DNA of 49,773 nucleotides from Isochrysis galbana. Taxonomy: Eukaryota > Haptophyta > Isochrysidales > Isochrysidaceae. The translations under genes were made by a program, and so were the position numbers. The notes beneath the pieces are model-generated. The model made no database searches and was not told where the DNA came from. It worked only from the letters and a program-made list of their open reading frames with translations. Of the stretch, positions 1-11,100 are shown in pieces; position 1 is the stretch's first letter; the number at the start of each line of letters is the position of its first letter. The stretch covers positions 1 to 49,773 of the forward strand of contig CM030934.1 of the NCBI GenBank assembly GCA_018136815.1, read 5' to 3'.

Positions 1-103
1 CGCGCGGCGCGTTTTGACCGTACAAGGTGTTTTTTTTTCGACTCCCCCCCCCCTTCCCCCCCCCCGCCCTCCCCCCCCCCCCCCGCCCCCCGCGGGGGGA
101 AGG

Positions 104-140
104 GAGAGAGAGAGCCCAAGAGGGCGAGGAGGGGGGGGGG

Positions 141-172
<32 letters not shown>

Positions 173-341
173 AGAGAGTGTGAGAGAGGGAGAGGGAGAG
201 AGGGAGAGGGAGAGAAGAGAGAGAGAAAGAAAGAGAGGGAGAGGGGGAAGGGAGGGAGGGAGGGAGGGAGGAAGAGCGAGTTGGAGTGAGAGAGAGAGAA
301 GAGAGAGGGGGAGAGAGGGGGGGGGGGGGGGGAGGGGGAGG
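104..341. repeat. Purine (GA/GGA) low-complexity tract
   Basis: This is a nearly unbroken run of purines on the plus strand: GA dinucleotides, GGA/GGGA steps and a poly-G stretch near 319-332. Poly-C stretches precede it at 46-83. It is simple sequence immediately upstream of the L24 gene. Reading frames across it are artefacts of composition. Confidence 0.9.
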
Positions 342-422
342 TTTTGTTTTTGCCCCCCCCCCCCCCCCACGAGGCCCCCCGCCCCCCTCTCCCCCACCAC
401 CCCGCGCGGGCGCTGCGCAGCC
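342..422 (+). promoter_or_regulatory. Pyrimidine-rich leader just upstream of the L24 start codon
   Basis: A T-run followed by long C/T-rich stretches fills the roughly 80 bases before the L24 ATG. Ribosomal-protein mRNAs in many eukaryotes begin with a terminal oligopyrimidine tract, and this region has the right composition and place. No transcription start can be seen directly, so the assignment is only suggestive. Confidence 0.25.
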
Positions 423-1269
423 ATGGTGGTCAAGACCGAGATCTGCTCCTACTCTGGACTGAGGATCTACCCGGGGCACGGCATCTTCTACGTGCGGGCG
501 GATCAGAAGTCCTTCCGCTTCATCAACCGCAAGAGCAAGTCCCAGTTCCTCCAGCGCCTCAACCCACGCAAGATTGCCTGGACGCAGCTCTACCGCAGGA
601 TGCACAAGAAGGGGACGCTCGAGGAGTCTGCTCGCAAGAAGGCGCGTGGGCGCACCTGAGTCACTCGCTCACACGAATGAAACTGGCGCTGCCAGCTCAA
701 CCTCCCCTTTCACCCCACCCCACACACTCTTCTTTGTCTTGCGTATCGTATCCTCTGCTCCTGCGCCCGTCTGGACTGGGCCTGCGGGGTGTACGGCGTC
801 TCTGGCTCAGCGTGTGAGCAGCGCAGATGCATGTGTGCGCGCAGGAGCAGAAGGGAGGGGGAGACAGCACGAGTAATCAGTAAAGCGGTCTGTCGACAGT
901 AGAGAGTCGGGCGATCTGGCCTACTACCTTTCTCGTGGAGCGTGATACTCATGCGTTGCCTCATTTGCCGAGTGCTGACGTGTTGTGCTCTCTGCCTGCC
1001 CTGCGCAGACGCGTAAAGTCACCAAGACGAACACGAAGGCTGTGGTGGGTATGTCGCTCGACGTCATCAAGGCAAAGCGGAGCCAGAAGCCGGAGGTCCG
1101 TGCTGCTGCTCGCGAGGCTGCTCTCCGGGAAATTAAGGAGCGCAACAAGGCAAAGCAGGCGGCGAAGAAGGCGGAGCAGAAGAGCAAGGCGCCGCCGCCG
1201 AAGCAGCAGATGCCGAAGGGTGCCAACAAGCCGAAGCCCTCCAACAAGCCCAAGGGTGTTCGCCGGTAA
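423..1269 (+). CDS. RPL24: 60S ribosomal protein L24 (eL24), two exons
   Basis: This is a structural protein of the large cytosolic ribosomal subunit. Exon 1 (423-641) encodes 73 residues with the eL24 hallmarks [21 protein letters not shown] and [12 protein letters not shown]. Exon 2 (1009-1269) encodes 86 residues including [13 protein letters not shown] and [15 protein letters not shown], then a Lys/Pro-rich tail. The 159-residue total is normal for the family. The ATG at 423 gives the expected N-terminus [12 protein letters not shown]. The exon junction is set by alignment to the family: ending exon 1 at AAG (641) and starting exon 2 at ACG (1009) keeps phase 0 and roughly the family spacing, but requires a GC-AG intron. 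A GT donor at 646 with an AG at 1018 is an alternative that costs three residues. The identity is secure; the exact junction is less so. Confidence 0.95.
642..1008 (+). other. RPL24 intron, apparently GC-AG
   Basis: The intron is 367 nt and ends in a GCGCAG acceptor at 1003-1008. The best-fitting donor reads AAG|GCGCGT. The frame after 641 runs into a stop at 657, so an intron is required. GC donors are a known minority class in eukaryotes and have been reported as frequent in some haptophytes. Confidence 0.6.
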
Positions 1270-3235
1270 ACGTAGGGCGGACGTGGGTCCGACGGGTCCT
1301 GGTCGACGAACACGACTGACCGGTCGCGATGTTTTGGGCGCGTGAGCTAGCAATGAAACTGGAGCATTGTGTCGGTGCCCCTGATTTGTCGATGCCAACA
1401 TGGGTAGAGGTGAGAATACCATCCATCATCGACGGGTCCTCGGATGGTGGCATGCTGTGTCGACTGGTCGCCCTGGCTGTGGCCTGCTCTGCTTGCATGT
1501 TGCCTCCAGACGCTACCCGTCGTCAGCCCGTGTTATTTCAGCTTGGCGTGCGTGAAGGCGTCACCGTCTCGTTGCATTTCTCCTGTCCTGGAGTCCGTTG
1601 TTGCTGGCGCAGTGCCTGTTGGTGCCTCGTCCTCAAATCGCAGGGCGTTGAGGGAGCCCCAGGCGCAGCTTGCCTATCTTGAGGCGCGTCGCACGGGGTT
1701 GTGTCAGGGGTGTGATTGTGCGTGTTAGTGTTAGCCTACTACGACACCACCGAAACGATGCTCTGGCTTCTTGCCTGCGTGACATATAATTTGAATATCC
1801 AATGATGCATCGGGCCTGTTGTGGTTAAGGGGAGAGCCGCCCTGAGGTTTCTCCCAAAGGGAGCCTCTCTGCTTTGCCTTTGGTCTTCTGTCTTCTTCCC
1901 TTAGCCCTTAGTGTGTTTTGTTTGCTCCCCCTTCGGGCGTGCACCCTCACCCTCTCCGTCCGGTCGGGATCCTGGGGTCCTCCGATCTCGATCTCCTTCG
2001 CCCCGTGTGATAGGATAGGGGTGATCGCTCTCAATCCTCAATCCCCCTCCCTTGTGTTTCGCATGCGTGCGCCCCCTTTCTTTCCTTGCGCGCGCGGCCC
2101 CCGGCTGTCCCGTGTCCCGTGTGGCTTTCCCTTTCCCGCGTTTTTCGCTCTCGTAAAAAAAACTTCTTAATAACCTCGCCGATCGCGCGACTCTGCACAG
2201 CATCTGTGCAGCCACGCCCGTTCCCCTCGCCCGCCCTCTACCTGCCTTGCGGCGCGTCCCTTCGTGAACTACCTAGGGGCTAGGGGCTGGGTGCGTGGGG
2301 CTTGCTCCAGCTTCCAGGCTAGCGCAGGTGGCAGAGGCAGCGCGTGTACCGATCCCCGGCGGCATGTTTCCCTCCTTCCTCCTGCACCATCGAGCTATCG
2401 GCCGATTGTGTAGTTATTTCTGTAAACGCGTTATGGCTCGTGAGCTACGGCGTATCCGGGGGGCGGAGGACGAGTGGGTCGAGAGCGGGGGGATGTTTTC
2501 GTGCTGGCGGCCATGCTGCGTGGCCCGCGTGGGCAGGTGCAGGGTGCAGGTGCAGGTGCGAAGCAGAAATCGGCCGAGTGCGGTGGCATGAAACGCCGGT
2601 AAGACCGCCGACCAGTGTATCCGGACCATTTAGTCCGAACACCAGCGACAAGGGGCGGCTGACCACCGCCGTGCTCTCGCTGGAGCGCGGCGAAAATCGG
2701 CCTGTCAGGGCCGGGTGCCGGTCGCCATCGCCCTGCGCTTCGGATTCGGCGAGCGGGGAGAGTAACGAGGGGAAATCTTAAATCCCCCCCCGATCCGACG
2801 ATAAAAAAATGTGGGCCTCCGGTTCAACAAGAGTTTTTTTGTAACCCAGTCTCCCCCACCTCCAACTTAGGGATGACGCCCCCAGGTCGCGCAATCATAG
2901 GCTTTGCCGATCATACGACAGCAGTTTTATATGGTGTGGTGCCTTTGAGCACCAGCAAAGCAAATTTTGGCTCAATACTGATATTTGGGGATCCTCTTGC
3001 ACAGCTGGGACGGTGAATGGGTGGTTGTCGGCTGCGCCACGATGACGCCACAATGCCTTGGCGCGTGTTATAAACGGACGTTGATGCGACTCCTAGCTGA
3101 TGCTCGACTTTCTTGAGAACGTGAAACGGACGTTGATGCGACTCCTAGCTGATGCTCGACTGAGTCATCCTCCTTTGATTTTACCAATGAAGCCACGTAT
3201 GCAGAACAAAATAAGGTTGCGACTTTTGCCGTTGC
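1270..3235. other. Region without a recognisable gene
   Basis: All frames give only short, low-complexity or unrecognisable translations. It holds a perfect 38-bp direct repeat (3072-3109 and 3124-3161). Near 2150-2165 an A-run followed by CTTCTTAATAA loosely resembles the reversed 3' end of the LINE-like family seen at 4952 and 49320. No RNA gene was recognised. Confidence 0.6.
3072..3161. repeat. Perfect 38-bp direct repeat
   Basis: The same 38 nt, beginning AAACGGACGTTG and ending GATGCTCGACT, occur at 3072-3109 and 3124-3161 with 14 nt between them. Perfect identity suggests a recent local duplication or a slippage product. No gene overlaps it. Confidence 0.9.
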
Positions 3236-4294
3236 CTATCGCGGCGGCCCGCCTTGCGTCACCGTGTGCGAAACCCATTCGGATGTGAACCCGCCATTCT
3301 TGCTCTTCCACCGCATGGTCCCGTCCTCCTCTACCCGGCAGCGCAGCACCCACTCTGACCTGCCAAAGATCAAGTCGGAAAAATACACCAGCGGAACCAT
3401 GGACACGCGCCGTGCGGGTGACACTCCATCTGGCGCCACGGCAGCTGCCGCGAGCATGCCGCCCGGAGGCAGTTCATTGCCGCTTGCGCTCCTTCCACCG
3501 GTCAACGCACCGTCGGCCATACGGACCACCTCGCGAACAGCTACACCTGACCGCTCAATCAGAGAGCCATTATTTTGATCCCTTCGTGTGTGCTGATCCG
3601 GGTGGCCAGACTGTTTCCGCACTTTATCTCCACTGTCAAGAAGCCGCTCCTCCTTACCCGCGGGCACACTGCCCTCACCCCCTTTTTGCGCCAGTCCAGC
3701 AGGCTTGTCGAGACGCACAGTTATGCTCGCTGAAGGTTTGAAGGACGTCATCTCCAGGATGACTTCTCCCGGGACACCTTCATATTGTAACACATCTGCC
3801 TCATCTCTCACCAGCCTCCTCCCGAGCGCTGTGGCAGCTGCGTTGATCAGAGTGGAAATGAAGAGGTAGTAGAAGAGGGCGTTGGCAGTGCCGCCGATGC
3901 GAGATTTGAGCTGAGCCTGCTCTACCTCTTGTGAGAGCGATGGGACGTTCGCTGCGCCGTCGATAAGCTGCCTCACGCGTGCGAGGTCTCCTGACCTCGC
4001 TGCCATCTCGATGTTCTTGCATAGGATTCGGTTCTCACGCTCTGTTGAGAGAGCGCGGCGGCCCTGCCGGAGCAGAGCAGTGTGTGAGAGAGTGGATGAG
4101 CGCACGTAGGATGCCAAGCGGGAGGAGGAGGAGGAGGAGGAGGAGGAGGAGGAAGAGTTAGAGGAGGAGGAGGAAAAGGAGGAGAAGGAGGAGGAGGAGG
4201 AGGAGGAGGAGGAGAGAGAGCGGATGAAGAAGGATTGTCGGAGGGGAGGAGTGAGTGAGAAGAGTGAGGAGGGGAGAGGTAGCAGCCAGCGCAT
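3236..4294 (-). CDS. Hypothetical protein with poly-serine leader
   Basis: This is a 352-residue frame from a true ATG at 4294. Residues 1-27 are hydrophobic with Arg (RWLLPLPSSLFSL, then RQSFFIRSL), and residues 27-58 are almost pure serine encoded by a GGA/GAG tract. The segment RRALSTERENR (79-89) resembles the end of a mitochondrial presequence. A motif MAARSGDLARVRQLIDG (97-113) looks like a single ankyrin-type helix pair, and residues 138-152 are hydrophobic. The middle third (VLQYEGVPGEVILEMTSFKPSASITVRLD) looks like folded protein; the C-terminal third is less ordered and might include an unspliced intron. I do not recognise the family. The poly-Ser length is likely polymorphic, because its DNA is a trinucleotide microsatellite. 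Confidence 0.55.
   Translation of the reverse strand: MRWLLPLPSSLFSLTPPLRQSFFIRSLSSSSSSSSSFSSFSSSSSNSSSSSSSSSSSSRLASYVRSSTLSHTALLRQGRRALSTERENRILCKNIEMAARSGDLARVRQLIDGAANVPSLSQEVEQAQLKSRIGGTANALFYYLFISTLINAAATALGRRLVRDEADVLQYEGVPGEVILEMTSFKPSASITVRLDKPAGLAQKGGEGSVPAGKEERLLDSGDKVRKQSGHPDQHTRRDQNNGSLIERSGVAVREVVRMADGALTGGRSASGNELPPGGMLAAAAVAPDGVSPARRVSMVPLVYFSDLIFGRSEWVLRCRVEEDGTMRWKSKNGGFTSEWVSHTVTQGGPPR
4107..4212. repeat. GGA trinucleotide microsatellite
   Basis: Repeated GGA/GAG triplets with few interruptions, read on the minus strand as the serine run of the hypothetical protein at 3236-4294. Confidence 0.9.
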
Positions 4295-4338
4295 GGAAGA
4301 GAGGGAGGGGCGTGGTGAAGGAGAGGGGGCAGGGAGGA

Positions 4339-4340
<2 letters not shown>

Positions 4341-4371
<31 letters not shown>
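4341..4371. repeat. Poly-G run (31 nt)
   Basis: An uninterrupted run of about 31 G. The exact length is doubtful, since such tracts are error-prone in sequencing. Translations through it are not genes. Confidence 0.9.
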
Positions 4372-4374
<3 letters not shown>

Positions 4375-4557
4375 GAAGGGGTTGCTGTGGGGGAGTGTGC
4401 GGGTCTAGGGGAGGTTTGGCTGGAGGGTGGGGGTGGGGGATGGGTGGCGGGCGGAGGAAGCGGGGCGAGGTGGGCGGGGGGGAGGGGGGGGAGCTCGGAG
4501 ACTTTAAATTCTACAGGTGGCCCGCGAGTGATCGGGGCCCACCCCCGGTATAACGGG

Positions 4558-4660
4558 CCTAGTTGTGAAACACAGGAACACCGTGTTTCTACAAAGGCCA
4601 AACACAGCCGTGTTTCGCCGTGTCTCAAACCTCTCGTGGCGCAACACAGAGGAAACACAG
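4558..4660 (+). mobile_element. Fragment of a hAT-like MITE end
   Basis: It begins CCTAGTTGTGAAACACAGG, matching the terminal inverted repeat of the intact MITE at 44719-45253 (CCTAGCTGTGAAACACAGG) with one change. It continues with similar subterminal alternation of AACAC and GTGTTT. No matching right end was found downstream, so this is a truncated or decayed copy. Confidence 0.6.
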
Positions 4661-4951
4661 AGGCGCGCGCGCGGTCAGCGATCGGCGGCCAGAGGCGAAA
4701 GAGGCCGCTATGCCCTATAACTATAAAGGAGGAAAGGGAACGTCAGTCGCAACGTCGCAACACGAGGGCGAAGGAGTGAGGAGTAGGTGTGTTGATGTTG
4801 AGCGTTCATTAAGTTAGCGAATCAAAGCGGCTCTAGCTTCTTAAGATTTTTTTAGGTTAGTTAGTTAGCGAATCAATCACCAATCACCAATCACGTACCC
4901 TACCAGCTGTTTCATATTTCATAGTCATAGTTCAACTATCGTTACAACGAT

Positions 4952-6399
4952 AAAAAAAACTTCTGAAGATTCTGGGCTACACACCTACTATTTGCGGGAC
5001 TTCCCTTCGCTAACTACATCGCCCTTATCTTCCCTCCCTCCACCTCTTCCCCTGCCCCCCTTCTTTCCTTTTTCCTCGGTTTCCGGGGTCCGGCCTCGGT
5101 GCACTACCTGAGGCCTGGTTCAGAGTGTGGGGTCCGGACAGGCTTTTTGGATTTGTCGTTGTTGTCGCGCGTGCCTGTCTGGTCTCGCTTTTGTCTGTCT
5201 GGGTCGTGGCCAGGTTCCCTGTCTCTAGCAGCAGCTTTGAGTGGTGTGGTGGTGTTTCAATCTTCTTTGTTCCCTTGGTCCTTGGTCCCCTCGACAACGT
5301 GTGCGATCCTCAGCTTGGTAGCTAGTTCCACTAGTTCCGCGCTGGGCTTTAGTCCGCCCTTGTCGTTTTTATTGAAAACGGGTCTCAGGTCGTTTATATC
5401 TATCCTTTTCTTAGGCTGTCTTCCCATGCCCGCTTGGGCGGTTCTCGCCGAGTCGGTTTCTTGTGCGGAGAGGAGTGCTTTGCTGAGCGTGGTGTACCTC
5501 TCTACTACTCTCATTAGTATCGTTTCTTCCGAGAAATTAATGCCGTCGTAATGTATCCTGTAGAAGTCCGTGATTATGTATCTCCACGCTAGGAGGTATA
5601 GTACGTATATCGCTTTCGGGGCGTCTCCCCTCGGGTAGATGAATAGGTTGTCTATTATGGTTTCTTCTCTGCTCCTTCCTATCTTGGGTGAGAAGCGTGC
5701 GACTTTATTCAGCTTGTCTAGGATATTGGTTATCCCGGGGCATTCTCCTAGGTGCGTCGAGGATTCGTCTGTCTCCCCACATATGCGGCACGTATTTGCT
5801 CTGTCTGGGAATCGGTTGTACGTGCCCACTCGCCTGTGTGTAATGTGTTTGAAGTGTAGATGTATGTCCCGCGCCGTTACCATTGGTGAGGTGTATAGCT
5901 TCGCCAGGTGCGCCCATGTGTCCTCGGGTATTTGGAGTTTTTCCTCCCATTTGGTCGGCCCTGTGAGGCGCTTGCGTTTGCGGTCCTTTCTCTGGAGGGC
6001 TTCGGTTAGGTGTTCTACTTCAGTGCCGTCCAGCGGCGTTTTTCCGTCTAGCGTGTACTCGTCCGCTAGCGGGTATTCTAGTCTTTTGTTGGTTTTGTAA
6101 CCTTCCCCCCATTGTGCTGGTGGGTATGTGTCTAGGTTCACGGGTGCGGTGGGTAGTCCTCTCCCGATTATAGGTGTGCCCAGGTATGAGAGCTCCGCCT
6201 CATACCATCTTCCCTTGATGTTCGCGTAGTATTCTCCGTCTATCGTTATCCTTATTTCGGGCTTTGGTTCTTCCGGGTCGTGTCGGTTGTCGGTTGTCTC
6301 GCGCTGTGGAGGCGCGCTTTCCGTTACTGACGCGTTGGCCACCTTCGTTAGTGTCGCCGTGGCGTGGCTAACTAGTGTACCCCATGTTTCCAAGAACTT
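4952..6399 (-). mobile_element. LINE-like retroelement, 3' part (copy A)
   Basis: Read on the minus strand, this is the 3' portion of the element seen on the plus strand at 47294-49329. The ends match closely: both finish CTTCAGAAG followed by a T-run (here 4952-4966 in reverse). The upstream end is cut at 6399 by the LTR of the large retrotransposon, so the LTR element probably inserted into this copy. The missing 5' part would lie beyond the other LTR, inside the assembly gap, so this cannot be tested here. No reverse transcriptase segment is present in this fragment. Confidence 0.8.
5257..6399 (-). pseudogene. C-terminal part of a LINE-like ORF2 with CCHC motif
   Basis: About 380 codons are open from the LTR junction to the stop at 5257. 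The frame only appears to start further right because it reads through LTR sequence by chance. It includes ITIDGEYYANIKGRWYEAEL, then GPTKWEEKLQIPEDTWAHL, then CRICGETDESSTHLGEC, a C-x2-C-x8-H-x4-C zinc motif of the kind found at the C-terminus of non-LTR ORF2 proteins. After it come LLAWRYIITDFYRIHYDG and a basic tail. Copy B at 48241-49104 carries the same protein in two frames. The LINE assignment rests on this motif, the copy-B target duplication and the shared 3' end. Truncated at its N-terminus. Confidence 0.7.
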
Positions 6400-7731
6400 T
6401 GTCGAGTCGAGCGGAGCCGGAGGGCTCTGAGCCACTCCGTCGCGAGCAGCACCGGCGGCTAGCGCGGCGCTTTGGCCCTCCTCCCCACCGGGAGTCGGGT
6501 GAATGAAATTCTGGACTGGGTCGGGCAACCCCATTTGGGTGTCTGGACGGGGAACGAACGGCGAACGAAGGGCTGTGGGGCGGCGAGGCGCTCCTAGCGG
6601 CCCTAGTGTGATGGGTTGTAAGAGATTGTTAGACCTACAAAGAACTCTTCCCTCAGGGAGGGAGCCTAAGCTGCTTGAGTGCAGCGACGCAGCGAACAAC
6701 GACGGACAACGAAGCTGAGAACAACAGGATACACCGACTCACGAACACACCGGAATCATTCACCCAAACAAAGCAAATTATCAAGCAACCGCGACCCCAA
6801 ATCACCGATAACTCAAACACGTCGCGAGAGACGGAGAGAGAGAGCGAGAGAGAGAGAGAGACTCCGCAGCGACGGCCGGAGCGTGTCTCCGTTGTAACTT
6901 CCCCACGTAGCGGAGAGTCCGAAGGGGAGCGTCATGTCGCGCGACCACGGCGATCACTTTGGATACAGATCGCAACGAGATGTCTTCACGACAGAGGAAA
7001 TCTTGCCGTTGAGCGTGAACCTTCTAGACGCTTCTAACGAACAACCCTGAGTAGCAACCAAGGGGAAGAAACACCAAAGGGGCCAAGGCTTGCATGTAGC
7101 TTGCATCAAGGGGAAAGATTCCCTCACCTAGGAAGCGAACCTACACCGATCTCCAAGGGGAGATGGCAAATTAAACCTCAAATCTCGAGCGGATAGAGCA
7201 ACCGACTCGCTCGCCAAACACCTTGACCGAGAAGAAAGAAGCAAGGACCTACAAGCCAAGGGTAGCGGACCTAGGGAATGTGAGAGGAAATTTCCGAACG
7301 CCAAGACGAACGCCAAACGCCGAACGCGGGGATTCAACGAAACCCTAACCAGGCCAAGCAGAACCTACGAAGAACAGGCCTGGACAACAACGAAAGTCAG
7401 CAGGTCCCAAGAAAGAACCGGAACCCAACAAGAAACGACAAGCCTTGCAAGAAGCTAAACAAGCCTTCACAAGGTAACTCGAGAGCCTGAGACAAGCGCG
7501 CAGCGAGTGACAGGCGACCTGGCTCCTTTGGGTCAAGATTACCCGAAAGGAGGAAACCTGGAATCTAGACCTGACAAACAGGCTAGAAGGAACGAAACAA
7601 GAACTCGAATTCTAGATCGCTAGGGACGAACCCTACCAACCTAGATGTACCTGAGCTTCACCGTGTGGCCGCACGGCGAAGGACCTGGAAACAAGAGCCT
7701 GGAAATCGCATCATCTAGGATGAATGCGACA
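6400..7731 (-). repeat. 3' LTR (complete, 1332 bp)
   Basis: It begins TGTCGAGTCGAG and ends GCGACA on the plus strand, giving 5-bp terminal inverted repeats TGTCG/CGACA. It matches 18347-19573 along the whole visible length. The TGTCGAG end is confirmed by a third, diverged LTR fragment at 44463-44623. The other end is set by the CGACA and the C-run that follows. It contains a GA-rich patch near 6830-6862. Short reading frames in it are shared by both LTRs but have no recognised function. Confidence 0.88.
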
Positions 7732-7744
7732 CCCCCCGACTAAG
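7732..7744 (-). other. Presumed plus-strand primer (PPT position)
   Basis: Read on the element's sense strand this is CTTAGTCGGGGGG directly abutting the 3' LTR, where the polypurine tract must lie. Only the G-run is purine-pure. The same 14-nt block including the adjoining base recurs in pol at 13967-13980. Confidence 0.6.
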
Positions 7745-8108
7745 ATCGAGACGTCTCCCGATGTCGAGCGGTGAACTTGGAAACAGAGACCTGGAACCTG
7801 GAACTTGGGCTGACCAGAGGTCAGAATCGGAACAAGAAGCAACGGAACATAGCGAGCGAAACGTGGAGACAAGAACACCCTTTGGATCCAAAGCGAGCAC
7901 GAAATCGGCGGCTTAACGCGGCGGCCTCTTTCGTACGCACTGCCCCACCCACTTCTCCCTTTTACAGGAGCTTTGCTCGGGTGTTGCGCCGGGTGTAGAG
8001 CGCAGGCAGCACGCGTTCAGCACCTCCATGATTCGCTCTTGAACTCGGAGCCCTAGCCGAGGCGTGGGGCTAGCCTAGAGGGACGGGTCCCTTACCCAAG
8101 ACATGGGA
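7745..8108 (-). other. Untranslated stretch between pol stop and primer block
   Basis: About 360 nt follow the pol stop codon before the 3' LTR. There is no open frame of note on the sense strand and no further gene such as env. Confidence 0.6.
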
Positions 8109-11100
8109 TCAACGGGAGTGGAGCCTGGAGCGAGTGCGCGAAGACGGCGCATCGAGAACGGGAGGAAGAGGAGTATCCCTGGCCGACGAAGAAGTTGCTT
8201 CCGGGGACTCAACATCTTCTGGACAAGTCTCTTCGACGGAGCGATCATAATCATCAAGCAAATCAGAACAACGACGGAGCAACTCGGAACGAGGCTCCCA
8301 GGTGGCTTCTCGAAGAGAATAGCCACGCCACTTCACGAGGTACTCGGTAGAATCGCCATGGCTACGACGATCGAGCAACTTCTCAACGATGTACTCGTCG
8401 TCAGCCAGCGGCTCTTCATCAACGAAAGTATGATACGGCCGGAGGTTCGAGATGTGCACCTCCTCCTTGACTAACCGGTTCTCCAGATCACGGAGTCGGT
8501 ACCTAGTGTCGGACAGAGCCTCTACGACGCGGTAGGGACCCGAGTAGATGAATTGCAACTTGTTGGCATGGCCTGGTAATCGCATGCAGACGCGATCCCC
8601 AGGTTCGAAACGAGCTGGTCTTTGAGACTTGATGGTAGCGTCACGGACTGACTCAGCCTGAGCGGCTAGGGTAGCCTCGAGAGCGCTGGACCAAGAGAGG
8701 CGGAGGCTCGCATTGAGCCTGGATGCGTACGAGCGAACGTCGGCGGACGCCGCCTCGAGAGCAGTTGGCGAAACGGTCTTCGGATCAGAGAGTTGAGCGG
8801 GCAGACGCAGCTCACGCCCAAAGATCAAAGACGCTGGAGACCGGGAGGTAACACGACCGGAAGAAGCCCTCAACGAGAGGAGTAGGAACGGCAAATGGTC
8901 GACCCAATGGCTGCCACCCTCGTTCGAGGCGCGCATCAAACGAATGAGCGTTTGCTGAGCGCGTTCGACGAAGCCTACACCCTCATGTCGGTACGGCTCT
9001 GTACTCGACAAATCAGTCCCGGTGAGCTCCAGAATACGCGAAACAAGAACCGAACATAGATTCGAACCGGCGTCGGTTCGAAGCTGCCTAGGGACTCCAT
9101 AACGCGTCACAATCAAGCGGATGAACATGTCCAAGGCCACCTCCGACGAGGGATCCCCATTCGACGGCTCAGCCTCAATCCATCGAGTGAGCGAGTCGAT
9201 GAAGACGACCAGCTTGTCGTAACCCGAGACTCCAGGCACGAAGTTGTGAGTGGGAGCCAGTGCGAGCACGTCGCAGTAGACCACATCAAAGGGGTAGGTG
9301 CCCACGGAGAGACCGGAGGGCGACGCTAGAGCCCTAGGTAGCGGCTTGGCGAGGGTGCACTCGTGGCATTCCCGGACGTAGGATGCAACGTCGGAAGACA
9401 TGCCCGGCCAGTATACCCGAGTACGAAGAAGACCGGACATACGAGAAACTCCAAGGTGACCGGAGCGATCGTGGTAGGCAAAGAGGTAGCGAGACCGCAA
9501 CGAGGGCGGAACATAGAGCACTAGCGAGTCCGGGTCGGTGGAGTCAGGAACGGTGCGATAGTAGACGAGCCCATCGTGAACGACGAAACGGCGAAACATC
9601 TTGGATGGCTGAGCGGGAGCGGGAGCGGGAGCGACAGGACTGGAACACGAATCATCTTCGACAATGGGGCCTGAGGCGGCGGCTGGCGGAGGCGACCCTT
9701 GGCCTGATGGCTCGTGGTTGGCCGTCTCTCCTGAGCCCAGGAGTGGCTCTACGAACGGATCTTCCGCCAGGGCCGCTCTCATCTCTTCGGAAGTCGGCGT
9801 ACCCGGGGCCAAATAACTGGACTGGATGGCGGGCCCGGAATCGGAGGCTCGACGACGAGATCGGTCCAAAGCTTGAAGCCCTCGCGCCGTAGCTACGGAG
9901 CGCGTGATGGCAGCCACCGGATGAGACCGTTCATGCTCGGCTAGAGACTCTGAGCTAGGCTCACGTACCGCTAGCGGCGCTGGGCCGGCGAGTGGTTCAT
10001 CTTCGTGTTCCGGCTCCAGGGATGCTAGCCGGGACAGCCCGTCAGCATCCTGATGAACAGCTCCTGGTTTATGTTCGACATCGAACCGGTACTCAGCCAA
10101 CTTGAGAGCCCACCGAGTCAGCCGAGAGGCTGGCCCACCGGCTACTTGATCCTTCATGGTATGCAGCCATCGCAGCGCAGAGTGGTCAACGACTAACTTG
10201 AACCGACGCCCCCAAAGGTAGGGTCGCCAATTTCGGATTGATTCCAGGGCAGCCAAGAGCTCAATCTCGGTCACCGTCCAATGGCGTTCGGCCGAGGTGA
10301 GACTGCGAGCGTAATACCCAACGACTCGTTCACGGTTATCGTCTCCTAGCTGCGAGAGGATGCCGGCGATACCCAACTTGCTAGCCCCATCGGTCTTGAC
10401 GATGAAGGGCCGATCATCCCTGGGTGGAGTCAAGACGGGCTCCGAAGTGATCGCTGTCTTGAGCTCTTGGATAGCTCGGCGACACTCCTCGGACTGGGAC
10501 TCCTTTGCCACGTCGCAGCCCTTCCGCGTGAGGGCAGTGAGAGGAGCAGCCTTAGCGGCGAATTGGCGAATGAATCGACGATAGTAGGAGCAAAGGCCGA
10601 GGAAAGATCGAACCGCTTCCAAGGAGTTGATGGATGACGGGTCGATGTCGGCGACAGCTGCGACCTTCTTCGGGTCCATCTTGAGACCTTCCCTCGAGAC
10701 AACGTGACCGAGGTACTCCGTAGAGGTGGCAAAGAAGACACACTTGGACATCTTGCAGGTCAGACCGGCCCACTCTAGCCGTTCGAGAACGAGGTCTAGC
10801 CGGTGAAGCATTTGCTCGAACGAAGCCTGTGCCCTGGCCTCTTCGGAAGGACCCACGCCCGTTGACCAGATGCCCACATCATCGAGGTAAGGCATGCAGA
10901 TCTCCCACGCTAGCGCACCGAGAACGATGTCCATCAAGCGGCACATGTAGGAGGGACCTGATTGGATGCCGAACGGTAGATAGTTGAACTCGTATTTGCC
11001 GCGGTGGGTAGTGAAAGCGGTGATATGTTTGTGCGATTCTTTGATCGGGATGCCCCAAAAACCAGAGGCTAAATCGAGAGTACATAAAAAGAGAGAACTG

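Noticed and set aside
14-289. Proline- and Arg/Glu-rich frames in the first 300 bases
   Set aside because: Composition artefacts of poly-C and GA repeats.
27-422. N-terminal extension of L24 through the GA-rich tract
   Set aside because: The translation is Glu/Arg simple sequence; the family N-terminus matches exactly from the ATG at 423.
4224-4779. Gly-rich plus-strand frames opposite the poly-serine protein
   Set aside because: They arise from the poly-G and GGA tracts and have no recognisable sequence.
5257-6699. A 480-codon minus-strand frame as a single gene
   Set aside because: Its first 100 codons lie in the LTR and also occur at 18347 onward; the frame reads across the LTR/LINE junction by chance.
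9383-9892. Plus-strand frames within pol (and similar ones at 13182, 15073, 17381)
   Set aside because: They are antisense shadows of the GC-rich pol and gag frames, which carry clear domains on the minus strand.
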